DNA of 64,000 nt from NCBI GenBank assembly GCA_965262425.1, contig OZ253536.1, positions 3,844,001 to 3,908,000 of the forward strand, written 5' to 3'. How positions within the stretch are numbered: position 1 is the stretch's first letter; every line of letters begins with the position of its first letter. This DNA is from CAZOZZ01 sp965262425 (GTDB lineage Bacteria > Acidobacteriota > Terriglobia > 20CM-2-55-15). Below, piece after piece: positions 42,559 through 51,974 of the stretch. The notes beneath the pieces were generated by a model, which did no database searches, was not told where the DNA came from, and saw only the letters and a program-made list of their open reading frames with translations. The translations under genes were made by a program, and so were the position numbers.

Positions 42559-43985
42559 CGGATTCCTCGCCCTCGTGATGGGGTTCCAACGTTAAACGGG
42601 AGACTGGCGGTTCCGGACTTGGCTGATCGGCTTGCCTCGGTTAATTCGCCCAGGATCACCACATCGTCCTCGGAAAGATCGGATTCTTGGAGCGCGGTCC
42701 GAACGCCATCCGTAATTCCCGTCTCGACACGCCTGGCCTTAAGCTGCCCGGATTCGTCCACTGTCCAGACGCGTGCGCGCTGTGCACCACTGGAGCCTTT
42801 CGCCCTCACAATTGGGGGATCTGCTGTCTCGGTGCCCGGTCCTCGCCGCTGACCGCGCGTGGCGCGCACATCCTCTGCGGTCATGCCGGTCGGCGAGTAC
42901 CGCAGCGCCGCATTGGCGACTGTGAGAACGTCTTCGGCGCTCTCGATTGTCACCGTGATATTGGCGGTCATGCCGGGCTTGAGCTTCAACTGTGGGTTTT
43001 CAACTCCGACGATGGCGTGGTAGGTGACCACGTTCTGGACCGTTTGTGGATCGAGCCGAATCTCTTCGATCGTCCCGGTGAAGACATCGTTGGGGTATGC
43101 GTCCACCGTGAATTTGGCCGCCCCACCTCCATTGATTTTCCCGCTGTCGGCTTCGTCGATGCTCGCTTTGACCTGCATCTGTGTGAGGTCGTCCGCAATG
43201 ACGAAGAGGACCGGTGCCGCCAAACTGGCGGCGACCGTCTGACCGACGTCCACCTTCCGGGAAGTGACAACTCCGTCGACCGGTGAGTAGATGTTCGTCA
43301 ACTCCAGGTTGATTGCCGCACGCTCCACATCCGCTTCAGCCTGCACCACCTCGGCCAGGGCCTGGTCGATCTGAGCCTCTTTGGCAAGGATCACCGCTTT
43401 GGCCTGTTCCACGGCCGCCTCAGCCTGCGCCACTCGCATGGCCGCGGTATCCGCGTTGGCCTTGGACACATCGTGGTCGCTCCTGGAGAGCAAGCCTTCG
43501 TCCGTCAGTTGTTCGGCCCGCTCAAACATCAACCGTGCAGTCTCGGCTGAGACTCTGGTGGCATCCAGGTTCGCTTCAGCGTTCAAGAGGTTCGCTTGTT
43601 GATTGAGCAGGTCCGCCTCCGCTGAACGAAGCTTTGCCTGCGCGGATAATAACCGTGCATCTGCGGTCACCAACTGCGATTCGAAGATCCTGGGATCGAT
43701 GGTCGCCAACAACTGTCCTTGCCGGACCGGATCGTTGAAGTCTGCGTAAAGGGCCTGTATCTGCCCGGAAGTCTGACTGCCAACCTGCACCGTGCGGACT
43801 GCTTCCAACGAACCGGTCGCACTCACCGTGTTCTGGATGGAGCCTCGGTCGACCGTCCCCATGATGTAAGCGTTGTGCGGGTCCGAGTCCCGCCCGAGTG
43901 TCCAAAGGCTCAAGGTGCCAAGTATCAAGAGGATACCCACCACTCCGGCAACATACTTTCCCTTGATCCTGCTCCGTATTATCAT
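42555..43985 (-). CDS. Periplasmic adaptor (MacA/HlyD-type membrane-fusion protein, set A)
   Basis: 476 aa from ATG 43985 (GGAGGG 5 nt upstream). N-terminal anchor YVAGVVGILLILGTLSLWTL, lipoyl half-motif (VSATGSLEAVRTVQVGSQTS then GQIQALYADFND), long coiled-coil hairpin (about 95-215, Ala/Glu/Gln-rich), second lipoyl part (INLELTNIYSPVDGVVTSRK) and a beta-barrel (ANITVTIESAEDVLTVANAA). The C-terminal part ends in a low-complexity region. Divergent from the response regulator across 169 bp holding the repeat box. Confidence 0.92.
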   Translation of the reverse strand: MIIRSRIKGKYVAGVVGILLILGTLSLWTLGRDSDPHNAYIMGTVDRGSIQNTVSATGSLEAVRTVQVGSQTSGQIQALYADFNDPVRQGQLLATIDPRIFESQLVTADARLLSAQAKLRSAEADLLNQQANLLNAEANLDATRVSAETARLMFERAEQLTDEGLLSRSDHDVSKANADTAAMRVAQAEAAVEQAKAVILAKEAQIDQALAEVVQAEADVERAAINLELTNIYSPVDGVVTSRKVDVGQTVAASLAAPVLFVIADDLTQMQVKASIDEADSGKINGGGAAKFTVDAYPNDVFTGTIEEIRLDPQTVQNVVTYHAIVGVENPQLKLKPGMTANITVTIESAEDVLTVANAALRYSPTGMTAEDVRATRGQRRGPGTETADPPIVRAKGSSGAQRARVWTVDESGQLKARRVETGITDGVRTALQESDLSEDDVVILGELTEASRSAKSGTASLPFNVGTPSRGRGIR

Positions 43986-44086
43986 CGTGACCCTCCGTGC
44001 CATCTGCGGATGTGTTCATCGTTCCTACTACTCACCTTTATTGGACCCCACTCTTGTAAAGGAACAGTGTGGAGCGCCAGGCAAAA

Positions 44087-44105
44087 TTGTTAAGGAAACG
44101 TAAGG
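44087..44105. promoter_or_regulatory. Putative response-regulator box, set A
   Basis: TTGTTAAGGAAACGTAAGG, with a further TTGTAAAGG about 30 bp to the left. GTTAA and GTAAG are spaced 11 bp apart start to start, as for OmpR/CpxR-type direct repeats. Related boxes occur at 55182, 57818 and 59720. Confidence 0.5.
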
Positions 44106-44154
44106 CTGCTTCAGTCCCAGGTCAGGATGGGCTGATAATGATGGTGGAGTTGCG

Positions 44155-44892
44155 ATGACCGACCAACCAAGTCCAGGCAAGACACGGCTTCTTGTCATCG
44201 ATGACGACACGAAGCTCTGTCGGCTGATACAGGAGTACCTCCAACCGCTCGGCTACGAGGTTTCCATGGCACACACCGGACCGGAAGGTCTGGCATTAGC
44301 CCTCGAAGGAAACTTCGAGGCGATCATTCTGGACGTGATGCTTCCCGAAATGGATGGCCTGGAAGTCTTGCGCCGACTCCGCGAGCGGAGCAGCGTACCG
44401 GTTTTGATGCTGACGGGTCTCGGGGAAGAGGCCGACCGAATTGTCGGCCTCGAGGTGGGTGCCGACGACTACTTGCCGAAGACATTTTCACCCAGGGAAC
44501 TCCTGGCCCGTTTGCGAGCCGTCATTCGACGCGCTCGAATCACGGCATCTCGGAAGGGCGATGTCCGCGAACCGGCCGTCGTTGTCGGAGACCTTCGAAT
44601 CGATCCGGAGACTCGTGTTGCTACTCTCAGCGATGAGCCACTGATGCTGACCGCTGTGGAATTCGACATTCTTCTCGTTCTGGCGCGTGCGTGCGGCCGA
44701 GTCCAGACACGAGAACAGTTGCTGCTCCAGGCCGCTGACCGAGACTTCGAAGTTTTCGATCGCTCGATCGACGTTCATATCTCTTCGATACGCCGCAAGC
44801 TGGGCGACGACGCACACTCACCACGATTCATCCAGACGGTTCGTTCCGTCGGCTACATGCTTTTGAAACCGGAAACGGAGACTCGCCGATGA
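44155..44892 (+). CDS. OmpR-family response regulator (CpxR-like), set A
   Basis: 245 aa. Receiver domain with acidic pocket DDD (16-18), phosphoacceptor D60 (AIILDVMLPEMDG) and conserved Lys in DDYLPKTFSPRELLARLRAV. C-terminal winged helix (LTAVEFDILLVLARACGRVQ; SIDVHISSIRRKLGDDAHSP; RFIQTVRSVGYMLL). Overlaps a histidine-kinase gene (ATGA) that is broken. Divergent from the efflux operon, the likely target. A 161-bp tract is identical to the second regulator (59782). Confidence 0.92.
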   Translation: MTDQPSPGKTRLLVIDDDTKLCRLIQEYLQPLGYEVSMAHTGPEGLALALEGNFEAIILDVMLPEMDGLEVLRRLRERSSVPVLMLTGLGEEADRIVGLEVGADDYLPKTFSPRELLARLRAVIRRARITASRKGDVREPAVVVGDLRIDPETRVATLSDEPLMLTAVEFDILLVLARACGRVQTREQLLLQAADRDFEVFDRSIDVHISSIRRKLGDDAHSPRFIQTVRSVGYMLLKPETETRR

Positions 44893-45388
44893 GCGTACGT
44901 CTATCGCTAAAGATGAAGATTGGATTGCTTGCGGTGATCAACGTCCTGCTCTTGACCGCAGTTCTGGTGATCTTTTGCAAGTGTGCAGTTCCGTCTGGAT
45001 CTGGAATCGTTCCTGATCGCTCCGGCGAGGGACCGCATACTGGCGGTTTCTCGGATTCTCGCTCTGGAACTCGCGGAGACCGCCATCGACGAGCGGGCCG
45101 CCCTGCTGGAAACCTATGCCGAGGAGTACGGGGTAGGCCTTTGCCTGGTAGACCTCGAAGGCAAGGGTCTGGCTCAGCCGAGCGTCGAATTGCCAAATGA
45201 GGTGCTCGAACGTTTGCCGCGACGGCGCGGTACTCGTGCAACGCGACGCTCCGTCCCAGCCACCCTGCTCAGAGGCCCTGTATTCATGCTGACGACGTCA
45301 AACCCGACGCGGTACTGGGCCGGAGTCCGCATTCCTGTCCGCAGCCCGGCCAGCACAACATCGACGCCGGGAGTCCTGATCCTAGTGA
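44889..45388 (+). pseudogene. Sensor histidine kinase, set A, frameshifted and truncated
   Basis: Begins MSVRLSLKMKIGLLAVINVL like the kinase at 60516. An extra T in a CTTTTG run near 44972 shifts the frame; the sequence then follows the homologue (VQFRLDLESFLIAPARDRIL ... SNPTRYWAGVRIPV). It ends at about 45388 before TM2; HAMP, HisKA and ATPase domains are absent. So regulator A lacks its own kinase. Confidence 0.85.
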
Positions 45389-45530
45389 CGTCAAAGCCAA
45401 ACTGCAAAGCGACACAGCCTTGAGTATGCCCCGCGGTCCTGGTTTCCGGATACGGGAGACCTACCGTGGGGCGACGATTACCCTTCCGGTCTCCATGTCG
45501 GTGCCCGATGTGATATCGTTGCATTCGTGA
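45389..45530 (+). pseudogene. Unidentified C-terminal gene fragment
   Basis: Reads DVKAKLQSDTALSMPRGPGF and RIRETYRGATITLPVSMSVP, then DVISLHS and a stop at 45528-45530. Protein-like, but with no start and no recognised family. The remaining stretch to 45902 shows nothing recognisable. Confidence 0.3.
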
Positions 45531-45902
45531 GCGCTCACTTTGTACCGGCTGCAACGCTTCATGTTCTCGGTAACCTATTCATTGCAAAGCAGAACATTAC
45601 TTTTTCCATAGTGACCCACAACTGCGGCTGAACTCCGGCCGCTCGCTTCAAGTTCTGTTATCAAGATGGCCTCGGTGAACCGGCTCGGCGCGGTCCTGAA
45701 CTCGTGAGCGCCTCGGCGATCAACGCTAACGACTTGTCGTTAGTAATCCTGCGCGACAGTGACAGGCCTCTCGGTCAATACTTTTCCAGATCGCCCTACC
45801 ATCTGGCGAACTGGTCAGAGGGCTATTGCAGGTTTCGTTTCTTTCGCTTTCACGGTGCTTGGACTTGTCAGTCCCCCCTCTCACATTGGCACTGTCGGAA
45901 CG

Positions 45903-47129
45903 TTACTCGTAGCGCAGCGCGTCAATGGGCTCTAACCCCGCGGCTTTGTGCGCCGGATAGTATCCGAAAAAAACGCCGACCCCTGCTGCGAAACCGACTG
46001 AGAGTATGACAGCGGCCGGTGATACCAACGTCGGCCACCGCAAATACTCCCCGACACCGTACGAGGCGACGCCGCCGATGAAGACCCCGATAATGCCACC
46101 GGCCATGCTGAGAATGATGGACTCGGAGAGGAACTGGAGGCGAATGTAGCCTGGCCGGGAGCCGACCGCCATCCGAATCCCGATCTCTCGAGTCCGTTCC
46201 GTTACCGATACGAGCATGATGTTCATGATGCCGATCCCACCCACAATCAGCGACACGGCGGCGATGCTTCCAAGCAGCAGGGTCATGATCAAGCCGGTCC
46301 GCTCCGCCGTCTCCGCAATATCACTCAGGTTTCGGACGCTGAAGTCGTCTTCCTTAGGAGGTATGATGTTGTGCCGCTGGCGAAGCAGGTCGGTGATCAT
46401 CTTTTCGGCCACAGTCGTCGCGTTTGGGGTGATCACGCGTAGCATCACCTGGTTGACGCGCGGAATGGACTGTCCGAGCAGTTTCTTCTGCGCGGCGGTG
46501 TAGGGCATGAGAACTGTGTCGTCCTGATCCTGTCCCATGCCGGACTGGCCGCGAGCCGTCAGCACACCGACGACGCGAAACGGCAGGTTCCGAATCCTGA
46601 CTGTTTGCCCGATTGGACTAACCCCCGAGAAGAGGTTTTCCGCGACAGTGTTTCCGAGGACAACGACGCGGGCCGCCGAACGCACATCGTTCTCGGTGAA
46701 GAACGCACCGTCTGCTACCGGCCATTCCCGGATCTCGGGAAATTTTTCGCTCGTGCCCTGAACCGAAGCCGACCAATTCTGGTTACCGAACACGATCTGG
46801 CCGCTCGCGCGGACGATCGGCGTGGCGCCCGCCACGACGGGAATCTCGTTCTCGATCGCGTTGACATCTTCGATGGTCAATTGGCTGCCCTCGTCGGCCC
46901 CCATTCGGGCGCCTCCCGCGCCCCGAAGGCCGCTGGGGTAGACGTACATGATGTTGGTGCCCATCGCCTCCATCTGGTCCTGGACCATCACCTGGGCGCC
47001 CTGACCGATCGACACCATCGCGATCACCGCTGAGACACCGATGATGATGCCCAGCATGGTCAGGGCGGACCGCATCTTGTTCCGGCCCAGGGCCCAGAAA
47101 GCGATCTTCAGTATGGCCATGCCCCTCAT
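45903..47129 (-). CDS. MacB-type ABC transporter permease (set B)
   Basis: 408 aa. Close paralogue of the set A permease: TM1 SALTMLGIIIGVSAVIAMVS, MacB-PCD domain, C-terminal helices and terminal PAHKAAGLEPIDALRYE. ATG 47129 overlaps the ATPase stop. Intact, although the adaptor of this set is disrupted, so function depends on partner sharing with set A. Confidence 0.9.
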   Translation of the reverse strand: MRGMAILKIAFWALGRNKMRSALTMLGIIIGVSAVIAMVSIGQGAQVMVQDQMEAMGTNIMYVYPSGLRGAGGARMGADEGSQLTIEDVNAIENEIPVVAGATPIVRASGQIVFGNQNWSASVQGTSEKFPEIREWPVADGAFFTENDVRSAARVVVLGNTVAENLFSGVSPIGQTVRIRNLPFRVVGVLTARGQSGMGQDQDDTVLMPYTAAQKKLLGQSIPRVNQVMLRVITPNATTVAEKMITDLLRQRHNIIPPKEDDFSVRNLSDIAETAERTGLIMTLLLGSIAAVSLIVGGIGIMNIMLVSVTERTREIGIRMAVGSRPGYIRLQFLSESIILSMAGGIIGVFIGGVASYGVGEYLRWPTLVSPAAVILSVGFAAGVGVFFGYYPAHKAAGLEPIDALRYE

Positions 47130-47938
47130 TCGTCTTCTTCCTCCTCTTCCTCGTCGGGCAGGTCGGCCAGCACCTCCTCCGCGTTGCGCCTGCTTTCGAC
47201 GACGTAATCCCTACGGATACGGCCGTCACGGAACATGAGGACACGCTTGGCATACTCAGCGATGTCCTGCTCGTGGGTCACGACGATGATCGTCATGGTC
47301 CGCTCTTCGTTCAGTTTCTGGAAAACTCCCATCAGTTCGACCGATGTTCTCGTGTCCAACGCGCCGGTCGGCTCATCCGCCAGTATGATCGCCGGGTTGT
47401 TCACCAACGCGCGCGCGATCGCCACCCTTTGCTGCTGGCCCCCCGAAAGCTGGTTGGGAAGGTTGCGCTCTGTGTCGGACAGGTTCACGATCGCCAGCGC
47501 CTCGCGCGCCCTCTCGACTCGCTCTTTCGCCGGTACGCCCGCATAGATCAGGGGCAGCTCGACGTTCTCGATGGCCGAAGTCCGCGAAACCAGATTGAAG
47601 CTCTGAAACACAAAACCGACGTTCTGGTTCCGGATGTCGGCCAGCTCGGCTTTCGAAGCGGTGGAAACATCCAGTCCGTCGATCAGGTACTTTCCCATCG
47701 TCGCGTGGTCCAGGCATCCGATGATGTTCATCATCGTCGACTTGCCCGAACCCGACGGTCCCATGATCGCAACGTACTCGCCCCGTTCGACGGTCAGCGT
47801 GACACCGCGTAGCGCATGCACGTCGATGTCGCCCATGTGGTAGACCTTGCGCACATGGTCCAGGACGATGACCGGGTACTCGTCTGAAGGCCCCATCGAC
47901 CAATCGCGCCCCAGGGCCTGTTCAGAGGTCTCGATCAT
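47126..47938 (-). CDS. ABC transporter ATPase, MacB/LolD type (set B)
   Basis: 270 aa. Walker A GPSGSGKSTMMNIIG, signature LSGGQQQRVAIARAL, Walker B IILADEPTGALD, H-loop VVTHEQDIAEYAK. The C-terminus has an unusual acidic tail (LADLPDEEEEEEDE) absent from set A. Overlaps both neighbours by 4 nt. Confidence 0.93.
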   Translation of the reverse strand: MIETSEQALGRDWSMGPSDEYPVIVLDHVRKVYHMGDIDVHALRGVTLTVERGEYVAIMGPSGSGKSTMMNIIGCLDHATMGKYLIDGLDVSTASKAELADIRNQNVGFVFQSFNLVSRTSAIENVELPLIYAGVPAKERVERAREALAIVNLSDTERNLPNQLSGGQQQRVAIARALVNNPAIILADEPTGALDTRTSVELMGVFQKLNEERTMTIIVVTHEQDIAEYAKRVLMFRDGRIRRDYVVESRRNAEEVLADLPDEEEEEEDE

Positions 47939-49966
47939 CGCCGTCCCCGACCACCGCCTAATCCTCGGCCGCCGAGAGCGAACGGGTTGAAATCCTGCCG
48001 GCCCTGGATGTCGTCGCCCTGGGAGGAATCTCCGATGACGAGCTGGTCGCCTTCCTGGAGATCGGACACGAGTAGTTCCGATCGCGCCCCATCCGTTATC
48101 CCGAGCATCACGTTGCGTGCTTCGGGGGTTCCGGTGGCGCTCAGGACCCAGACCAGGCCCGGCCGTTCCGGCGTGGGTGGTGCATCCCTGAACTGCAGTT
48201 TTTCACCCGCATCCCACATCTGACCTGGCGCCGCAGCTCGCGAATCACCACCCGCAAACTGCGAACCACCCTGACTTGGGAAGGCTCTACCCCGTGGCCG
48301 GCCTTCAAAACCACCTTCTCCCGGAAAACCGCCGCCCCGGCGGCCACGGCAGGTGCCTTCTCCGCCTCCCCGGCCTTCCCTCTGTCTGAGGGTCTGCTCC
48401 TGTGGTGGACTTTCCGCACCGGGTTCCCGACGCGCGACGCGCCGCTCCTGGGCCGCTTCGATCGGGGGAGCTGCCTGGGCAACTTCGGGAGCGGTGTCAG
48501 CCGCTCCCCCCCGACGGCCCTGGCGGCCACCCTGGGTCAGCGCCCGAACTTCCTGTGGGTCCATATCGGGCGGGGTGTACCGCAGCGCGGCGTTCGGAAT
48601 ACTCAGGGCATCGTCCTTGCGGTCCACGGTCACCGTAATGTTCGCCGTCATGCCGGGCTTGAGCTTGAGATCCTGGTTGTTGACGCCGATGATCACGCTG
48701 TAGGTGACGACGTTCTGCGAAGTTCTAGGGTTGAGGCGAATCTCTTCGATGAAGCCCCGGAAACCCGCTCCGGGATAGGCATCGACCGTGAAACCGACCT
48801 GGTTGGACTGGGAAAGTTTACCGATGTCGGCCTCGTCGATACTGGCATTGACGCGCATGACGGCGAGGTCATTCGCAATCATGAAAAGCGTAGGCGCGGA
48901 CATGCTTGCCGCCACCGTCTGACCCACGTCCACTTCACGCGAAATCACCACGCCGTCGACCGGCGAGTAGATGTTGGTGTATTCCAGGTTGATCTCGGCC
49001 CGGTTCACGTCGGCTTCCGCCTGAATCACCTGCGCCGAAGCCTGCTCGACTCCGGCCTCCCGGGCAACGATCTGGGCCTCGACCTGCTTGATGGCGGCTT
49101 CGGCCTGTTCGGCCCGCGCCACCGCGGCCTCGGCCGCCGCTTTCGCATTGTCGTAATCAGTTTGCGAAATCAGGTCGGCCGCCTTCATCTCCTCGGAACG
49201 CCGGAACAGGATCTGGGCCTTGTCGGCATCGACCTCCGCAGCACGGAGACTCGCCCGAGCGCTCTCCAGGCTCGCGCGAGTGCCCGTCAAGTCGGCTTCA
49301 GAAGTCTTTACGCGAGCATGGGCGGACACCAGGCTGGCCCGGGCGTTCTCCAGGGCCGACTCGAAAGTGCGGGGATCGAGCCTGGCCAGCAGCTGACCCG
49401 CCATCACGATCGTATTGAAATCAGCGTAGAGCGTCTCGACCTGACCCGACACCTGGCTTCCGACTTGTACTGTGACTACCGGCTCGACGGTGCCGGTCGC
49501 CGCTACCGTGTTCTGAATCGTTCCTCGGGTAACCTTGGTCGTGAAGAACTCAATCTCTTCAACATCGCCACCGAACACGCTGAAAGAAGTGGGTCTTCCG
49601 CAGAATTTGTGGGTAAAACCGTCTTCCATCGCCGCTTGAGGAGACCACGGTGCTCGCCAAGCCTCAAGGCTTCCCTCGCAAGCTCGGCGGCTGCGCCGGC
49701 CTTGACCCTCGGCTGCGCTCCGCGGTGTCGGCTGGTGTGGGCGATGGGGAACGGGGCCTCCGGCGGGGGCTCCGGGCACCGGGTGTAGGCGTCCGACCGA
49801 AGTGGGTACTGGAATATTCGCCGTCGAACAAAAGAATAAGGTACTTTGTTTCAATTACTTATGTGCGCACAGGCCTTTGGACTGCCCACAAATTCTGCGG
49901 AGGAGGCAAAGAAACGAACCCGACCACGACGAGCCCGATAAGGGCCAAACCAGCTTTGATGTTCAT
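47935..49966 (-). pseudogene. Periplasmic adaptor (set B), split by MITE copy 2
   Basis: Native start is ATG 49966 (GGGAGG 6 nt upstream), giving anchor MNIKAGLALIGLVVVGFVSL; the MITE (49591-49907) follows at once. The remainder (GGDVEEIEFFTTKVTRGTIQ onward) has lipoyl, coiled-coil and barrel parts like set A plus a long Gly/Arg/Gln-rich insert near the C-terminus. Removing the MITE and one 8-bp flank leaves 1707 nt (569 codons). A start inside the MITE could give a 639-aa fusion without the membrane anchor or signal. Confidence 0.85.
49591..49907 (-). mobile_element. 317-bp MITE, copy 2, in the set B adaptor
   Basis: Same length and ends as copy 1, reverse orientation. The 8-bp flanks (minus strand GTTTCTTT and ACTTCTTT) match at 6 of 8 positions, the only copy with an imperfect duplication. 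The frame of the host gene is still compatible. Confidence 0.85.
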
Positions 49967-50137
49967 GGCTACCTCCCTATTGCTGCTTGCAAGCGGTGTT
50001 TGTGGCATCCGGACGTCAGAGATCCAGTCGGACCGAATGGGCATCGAGTCACCCCGCGTCTTCACTTGCGGAACTTACGGAAACGCGTATCGAAACCCAC
50101 CTTCTGCAAATCCCGGATCGGCTGACTCGTTCCCAAA

Positions 50138-50823
50138 TCAGTTGACTTGGGCCACGATCAGAGACTTGGTTGCCGACACCCCTCCGCCGGGCTGATTGGA
50201 CCTCACCTGGACTTGATAAATGCCTCCGCACTGCACCGAAACGGTCGCCAGCAGCGTCGTCGGGCTGAAGCGTATCGTGGACACCCTCCTGAACCCGCTC
50301 GCGGTGCATGGCGAGCTGACCCAGACTGTTGTTTCCTTCGAAAAACTGGACCCGTTAAGAATGATTGGGACGTTAGTGAACTCGTTCGACCGCGCAGGAT
50401 CGAACGTGATGCTTCCCTCGATAGAAGAAAGGACCGGCATTGGATTGGTCAGAAAAAGCGGGTACGCGTACGAGACCGCCAGCGATGGTTCCGGGTTATG
50501 CACCACAACCTGTCGTACTCCGCTGGTCGCCAACAGATCCGGAGGGACGGCGCCCACGAGCCGTCGAGACGAAGAGAACTCTGTAGGCACGGGGGTAGAG
50601 TCCACCGTAATGACGGCATCTTCCTCAAATCCGAGACCGTCGACCACCAACTCCATCGGCGGGGCGTCGACTTCGACCCGCACGATTTCAAAGCCGGGCG
50701 AGATGGCGGTGATCACGGGCACAGGATGCAGAACCGCAAGCTCCAGCGCGTTGGACCGGACCGCCGGGCCGGGATTCCGGACCTGTATCGCCAGCAAACC
50801 TCCTTCCGCCAGGTCCTGTGCTA
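50138..50823 (-). pseudogene. IPT/TIG-domain protein, 3' part, separated by IS630
   Basis: Encodes about 225 residues with IPT/TIG-like repeats (PVPVITAISPGFEIVRVEVD; PMELVVDGLGFEEDAVITVD; PMPVLSSIEGSITFDPARSN). It continues the gene at 51975-54086: joined with one TA the frame reads ...ELRAQILAQDLAEGGLLAIQ... and totals 2796 nt (931 aa). Confidence 0.8.
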
Positions 50824-51974
50824 GTGGTCCCCGTCAAACAGACTGTAACTTATCGAGCTTCTTTCGGGCACGTTGAACTTTTTCAAGAATATCGGAAGCC
50901 GTTGCGCTCCAAATGAAGGGCTTCGGGTTCTGATTGTGACCCCCGACATATTCCTCCACGGCCTGGATTAGCTCAGGAACCGAATGGAAAACCCCGCGCC
51001 GAAGCCGTTGTTCGGAAAGATCCCGGAAGAAGCGTTCGACCATGTTCAGCCAGGATGCACTGGTCGGTGTGAAGTGCACATGAAAGCGCGTGTTGCGCTT
51101 CAACCAGTTGACGACTTTCTGATGTTTGTGCGTGGCGTAGTTGTCGCAAATGATATGGATCTGTTTGTCTTTCGGCACGGAACGTTTGATCTGATTGAGA
51201 AACCGGATCCATTCCTGATGACGATGCTTCGGCATACAGGTCCCGATAATCGAGCCGTCCAGCGTATTGAGCGCGGCGAACATCGTGGTCGTCCCGTTGC
51301 GTTTGTAGTCGTGGGTGAGGGTGCCGCACCGCCCCTTCTTCAGAGGTAACCCGGGTTGCGTGCGGTCCAGGGCCTGCATCTGGCTCTTCTCATCGCAGGA
51401 CAAAACAATGGCGTTTTCCGGAGGGTTCAGATACAAACCGACCACATCCTCCAACTTCTCGACAAATTGTTTGTCGTTGGAAAGTTTGAAGGTGCGTGCC
51501 AGATGAGGCTTCAAGCCATGAGCCCGCCAGATTCTCCCTACCGTGGACTCGCTGACGCCGGTTGCCCTGGCCATCAAGGACCGGCTCCAGTGCGTGGCGT
51601 TCGGAGGCTTCCCTTCGACCGTCTTCTTCACGATCCGGGCCCGCTTCCGGCGGCCGATCGAGGGAATCCGTCCACTGCGGGAAGCGTCCTTTTCGATTCC
51701 CCCGAGGCCATCTTCAACGAAACGATCGCGCCAACGTCCGGCCTTTTGACGAGTGATGTCCAACTTGGCAGCGATCTCCTGATTGTCCAGACCCCCGGCG
51801 GCCAGCAAGACAATTCGAGATCGTTCCGCCAACCGGACCGCCACACTGCGGCTTCGGCTCAGTCGCTCCAGTTCCTTCCGCACAGGAATGTCCAATTTAA
51901 TCGTCGGTGCTCTCCTCATATATACTCAGACGTAGGAAAGCTGAATAAGTTACATTAACTGTGACGGACTACAC
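50824..51974 (-). mobile_element. IS630-family element, complete
   Basis: 1151 bp flanked by duplicated TA (50822-50823 and 51975-51976), the hallmark of IS630/Tc1. Ends GTGGTCCCCGTCAAACAGAC and GTGTAGTCCGTCACAGTTAA are inverted and related (both have GT(C)..CCGTCA and TGTAACTTAT inside). Excision restores the IPT gene exactly. Confidence 0.88.
50834..51919 (-). CDS. IS630-family transposase
   Basis: 361 aa. N-terminal HTH pair (RSRIVLLAAGGLDNQEIAAK; VSESTVGRIWRAHGLKPHLA), then DDE core: IVLSCDEKSQMQALDRTQPG (first Asp), KQIHIICDNYATHKHQKVVN (second Asp) and TSASWLNMVERFFRDLSEQR (third acidic residue). Intact. Confidence 0.92.
   Translation of the reverse strand: MRRAPTIKLDIPVRKELERLSRSRSVAVRLAERSRIVLLAAGGLDNQEIAAKLDITRQKAGRWRDRFVEDGLGGIEKDASRSGRIPSIGRRKRARIVKKTVEGKPPNATHWSRSLMARATGVSESTVGRIWRAHGLKPHLARTFKLSNDKQFVEKLEDVVGLYLNPPENAIVLSCDEKSQMQALDRTQPGLPLKKGRCGTLTHDYKRNGTTTMFAALNTLDGSIIGTCMPKHRHQEWIRFLNQIKRSVPKDKQIHIICDNYATHKHQKVVNWLKRNTRFHVHFTPTSASWLNMVERFFRDLSEQRLRRGVFHSVPELIQAVEEYVGGHNQNPKPFIWSATASDILEKVQRARKKLDKLQSV

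Noticed and set aside
45424..45902. A small gene between the set A kinase remnant and set B
   Set aside because: Apart from a 47-codon protein-like tail with no start, frames here are short, lack ribosome sites and show no recognisable motif.
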